A stretch of 64,000 nucleotides of DNA from positions 1-64,000 of the forward strand of contig CAMPDV010001605.1 of assembly GCA_946699065.1 (NCBI GenBank). Reading direction: 5' to 3'. Both the position numbers and the translations under genes were made by a program. Source of the stretch: Loxodes magnus (lineage: Eukaryota; Ciliophora; Karyorelictea; Loxodida; Loxodidae). The notes under the pieces were generated by a model, which was not told the DNA's origin, did no database searches, and saw only the letters and a program-made list of their open reading frames with translations. Shown here piece after piece: positions 60,958 to 64,000 of this stretch (positions within the stretch are counted from its first letter, which is position 1; the number at the start of each line of letters is the position of its first letter).

Positions 60958-61129
60958 TCTATTATAATAATTTATTACTCTTATAATTATTAAGTTACTT
61001 ATTTCACACTTTTTAATCTCTATTTTCGTTAATTTTTACTCTATTTATATAAATCCATTAATCTACTTTAATTTTATATCTTTACTTAAAGTTTTAAAAT
61101 TATTATAAACGAAATAATTTTGCAAAGAA

Positions 61130-61921
61130 AAATGCATAAAAATCTAAAAAAGTTGTCTATTTTGCTATATACAGAGCAAACGAAGCATAACTTAATTTAT
61201 TAAAGTGATTTCACCTTTTTTTGATTAATCACAGAATTAGAGTTTGTAAAAGTTTTTTCTTATCGGAAACCTTTTATCTCATATTCATCTGGTTTTTTCG
61301 GATCGTAAATTTTTATAAATCGCCTATTTATCCTCATGCTAGTAATTGGAATAAAATCCTACTTGTCATCTCTCAAATTGTCTCGTTGCGTGTGTAATCT
61401 TTGAAGCTTTTAAATAAGGTTAAAATCTTTAGAGTCTTCTGTTTGGTGTGCAATAATTAAATAGATTTTGAATTCCTCTTATTGTTTCATAATTTTATTT
61501 TCCCTTAAATCTAGAGCATTGGTTTACCTTATGTGCATGTTTTTTACAATATCAACATCTTTTTTCTATTTTCTAATAGGAGAGGGTTTTGCACTCCTCT
61601 TGATTCTGGATCCGATCGTTAATTAATTTGATTTGCTTAAGTTAACTGATCCTCTGGTCAATCTTTTGTCTTAAAATCCATTCAATTTGAGTAATTTATC
61701 TTTTCATCTATTAAGAAGATATCTCTATTTTTATTGTTTCTAAGGATTTTATTAATTTAATAGATTATTAATTGTTAGCATTAGAGATTAGGTTATTTAT
61801 TTAAATTTTTCAATTTATTTTTTAGCTTCTAATTGTCCAATTGTAGCAAATAAACTTCGTTAGAAAGGTCTAGTTAATTATTAGGATTTTTTGAAGAGAT
61901 TTATTGTTTCTTAGGTGTCAT
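61130..61921 (-). pseudogene. Gag/ORF1-like gene with perfect CCHC knuckle, frameshifted
   Basis: ATG 61921 (MTPKKQQISSKNPNNQLDLS) starts a coil. A second frame continues the coil (QIEWILRQKIDQRISQLKQI) into CWYCKKHAHKVNQC, an exact CX2CX4HX4C knuckle (61509-61550) with TGA as Trp. A third frame holds DFIPI...RRFIKIYDPKKPDEYEI, the C-terminal pattern shared with the 2.8- and 43-kb elements. Two frame changes make it a probable pseudogene, unless short introns or shifting are used. Confidence 0.6.
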
Positions 61922-61924
61922 TTT

Positions 61925-62905
61925 TATAATATATCTTTAAAAATAGATCATACTTAATAGCTATTTTTGGATTAAAAAAAGATTAATTTAATATTTTTAA
62001 TATTTTCTTTTATGATTCAATTTAAGTATATCTTATATAAATTTAATTCAATTTTAATATTTATTTTTTAAGCAATTTTCATTACTAAATTTATGGGTAT
62101 ATCAAGACAAATAAAATTTTAATTTGTTTATTTGTATTTTTTCTCTTAATCTTACTGAGAAAAAATTGTTACTATTAGGTTTGTGAAAAATTTGTAAAAT
62201 AGAGCAATCCTTATTCCTTTATTTTAAGATTTATATAAAAAATTAAACCTATAATAAGTAAATTTGTTTAATTTTCATTAAAAAATAAATTATTTTATTT
62301 GCATTATAATAAGGTTTCTATATAGTCTCCTTTTCAATTATCTTTTTTATCATATACATTAATATTATATTCAAGTTATTTTAATTTTTTTTTAAAGAAG
62401 ATAAAAGATAATAAAATACCCTAAATATATCTATCGATTTTAGCAAAAGAAACAGATTCTTTTAAAGCTTTAATAAAAATATACTAAAATGAAAGCTATT
62501 TGAATTTAGTACTTTACTACTAGGTTTATTTCCGAGTGGATTTTCCTTTCAGTTATTTACAATTTATGCTTATTATGAGTATAATTACATCAATCTAAAT
62601 AAATCCTAATATTTAAAATAAATTTATATTTATAATTTTATATAAAATTAATTAAATTAGAAAATATATTTTTCAAATATATTTTATCCTAAAAAGATAT
62701 TTAGGCATCTAGTTAGATAATATAATTTAATTTAGATTAAAATAAAATAAATTAATTAGGATTAGTTTGTATCTAATTTTTTAAATATTAAATTTATTTG
62801 TTTATAAGCTAAAGTATTTCTTATATATAACTTTTTCCATTTTAATTAATTTTCTATAATTACTTAGCTATCTCATATTATAAATTCATTATTATAAAAA
62901 TATAG
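61925..62905. other. A+T-rich gap, nothing recognised
   Basis: About 1 kb, no supported feature. Confidence 0.5.
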
Positions 62906-62908
62906 ATT

Positions 62909-63210
62909 CAGTCGCGGTAAGGAAAACTAGTAGGTAATCTGGTGCAGTGTATATTGCATTGAGAGTAATCTTGCACTAATGATTTAGTTACTAATTCTTA
63001 TTTAGATCTTATTCAAGAAAACTGGAGAATTTGGCTCAAAATTCAAGAATAATTTTTTTAAAAGCAGATTCCCCATTTAGAGAAGCTGACATTTCTCATT
63101 GGACGACCAAAATGACAACAAGAAGTATGAGAATATTTTTTTAGTTATAATATTGATATTGAAAGAGCTACGATCCAACGAGGAACTACGCCCCCTATAA
63201 TAATATTTAA
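62909..63210 (+). mobile_element. SINE2-family repeat (copy b)
   Basis: Head GTCGCGGTAAGGAAAACTAG, then TAGGTAATCTGGTGCAGTG, as in copy a at 13026 but with about 90 bp less in the middle. The 3' hairpin is AAAGAGCTACGATCCAACGA...ACTACGCCCCCT, then TATAATAAT. Confidence 0.65.
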
Positions 63211-63214
63211 TTAT

Positions 63215-63790
63215 TAATAATTAATAAAGATTGTTATATCTATTTATAGGAGCATAATTTATTTTATTTCTTATTTTATATCCTAAATATGCTAAAATAA
63301 TAAGAATTTATTTTTAAATTATAAATAAAAACGATTTTCTAGTTGGTATTAAGAGCATAATTACTAATTTTATTTATTTGTGTATTTATGAAAATTTTCC
63401 TAACCTTTCTTTAAAACTAGCAAGCTGATTATTATTTATTTGCTATAATTTATAAACTAAAGCATGCTTTAAATAAAAAATAAAATGTTATATCACTTAT
63501 TGAAATAAATAGCATGAATTATAATTTTTTAAAGCTATTATCCAGTGAAAAGCTAAAGAGTTATTTAGATTAAATGACTATAAATCTATAAAGTAAAAAG
63601 AATAAGCATTATAATTAGCTAAATAAATAGCTTTATAATAAATTACTGAGTAGTTAGTTCTTAAGTAAATAAACTTAATTTAATATATTTTAAATTTCTT
63701 AATTACTTTCTAGTTAATTGTTTTATAATTAATCATAATATTAAAATTATAAGATATTTTTAAGATAAATAACAAGCTATTTAATTAATT
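63215..63790. other. A+T-rich gap, nothing recognised
   Basis: Region 5' of the gene at 63796; no motif recognised. Confidence 0.5.
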
Positions 63791-63795
63791 ATAAA

Positions 63796-64000
63796 ATGCT
63801 TAAGACTACTTAAATATAATGTGTCTTATGCAATTAAATTTACAATTTAGGAGAACAAGATTTTATCAAACTACAGTGTGGAGATATCTTTTGCAAAAAA
63901 TGCTTGCATGAAAAAATTAATAATCGAACGCTTTTTAAATGCATAAATTGTAATAAAATTTAGGATTATCAACTAATATAATAGCTTTTAGAATAGAAAT
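63796..64000 (+). CDS. RING / LRR protein, long form, 5' end only
   Basis: ATG 63796 (MLKTTQIQCVLCNQIYNLGE) starts a close paralogue of the gene at 44446-46710. The ligands C9, C12, C28, D30, C33, C36, C49 and C52 sit at the same positions (QCGDIFCKKC ... CINC). The window ends after 68 codons, so the F-box-like and LRR parts are predicted, not seen. Confidence 0.85.

Noticed and set aside
1..64000. Bacterial or organellar origin, CRISPR arrays, plasmid features
   Set aside because: Eukaryotic-type tRNAs with internal boxes and T-run ends, LINE/SINE elements and F-box/LRR genes; no ribosome binding sites, operons or regular spacer arrays.

Overview
This window looks like nuclear DNA of a ciliate with an ambiguous genetic code. 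G+C is roughly one fifth, and no standard-code ORF exceeds about 100 codons. When TAA and TAG are read as Gln and internal TGA as Trp, long protein-like frames appear, and they end at a TGA placed at the homologous C-terminus of paralogues. That is the karyorelict-type code (UAA/UAG = Gln, UGA = Trp or stop; NCBI table 27). A Condylostoma-type code is the closest alternative. A Loxodes-like karyorelict is the best guess, but the sequence does not name the species. The long genes show no obvious introns.

The host-like content is mostly one expanded family of F-box-like/leucine-rich-repeat proteins. A short form of about 600 residues, with an N-terminal C-x2-C/C-x2-C segment, lies at 314-2119 (-), 16517-18316 (-), 20961-22778 (-), 30826-32619 (+), 39750-42318 (+, broken) and 58199-59998 (-). 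A long form of about 735-755 residues with an N-terminal RING finger lies at 9734-11956 (-), 44446-46710 (-), 48494-50698 (+) and from 63796 (+, cut by the window edge). Degraded fragments lie near 26.0, 35.0 and possibly 54.0 kb. The short genes also share about 100-150 bp of 5' flank, so they spread as whole segments. A Kelch-repeat gene (56645-57619) and a decayed paralogue (8.4-9.1 kb) are also present. RNA genes are tRNA-Leu(CAA), Lys(CTT), Glu(CTC) and Thr(AGT), several in intact and decayed copies, and a roughly 285-nt RNase P/MRP-like RNA in two full copies and one deleted copy.

The rest is a dense layer of small retroelements. Many encode only a Gag/ORF1-like protein (coiled coil plus one CCHC zinc knuckle): 2.8, 5.0, 27.6, 28.4, 29.3, 40.2, 43, 47, 54.6, 60.1 and 61.1 kb. 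No reverse transcriptase core was found. One 5'-truncated LINE end at 25.2-25.8 kb carries a typical LINE ORF2 C-terminal zinc motif. Its 3' hairpin (core GTGCTAC, then TATAATC and TTTATT repeats) is shared with three short repeat families (SINE1, SINE2, SINE3). This suggests that one LINE machinery mobilises them all. One Gag-only element sits inside an LRR gene, flanked by an 8-9 bp target duplication.

Long stretches between these features (for example 50.7-52.8, 36.2-37.3, 38.6-39.6 and 18.4-19.9 kb) are very A+T-rich and show nothing recognisable.
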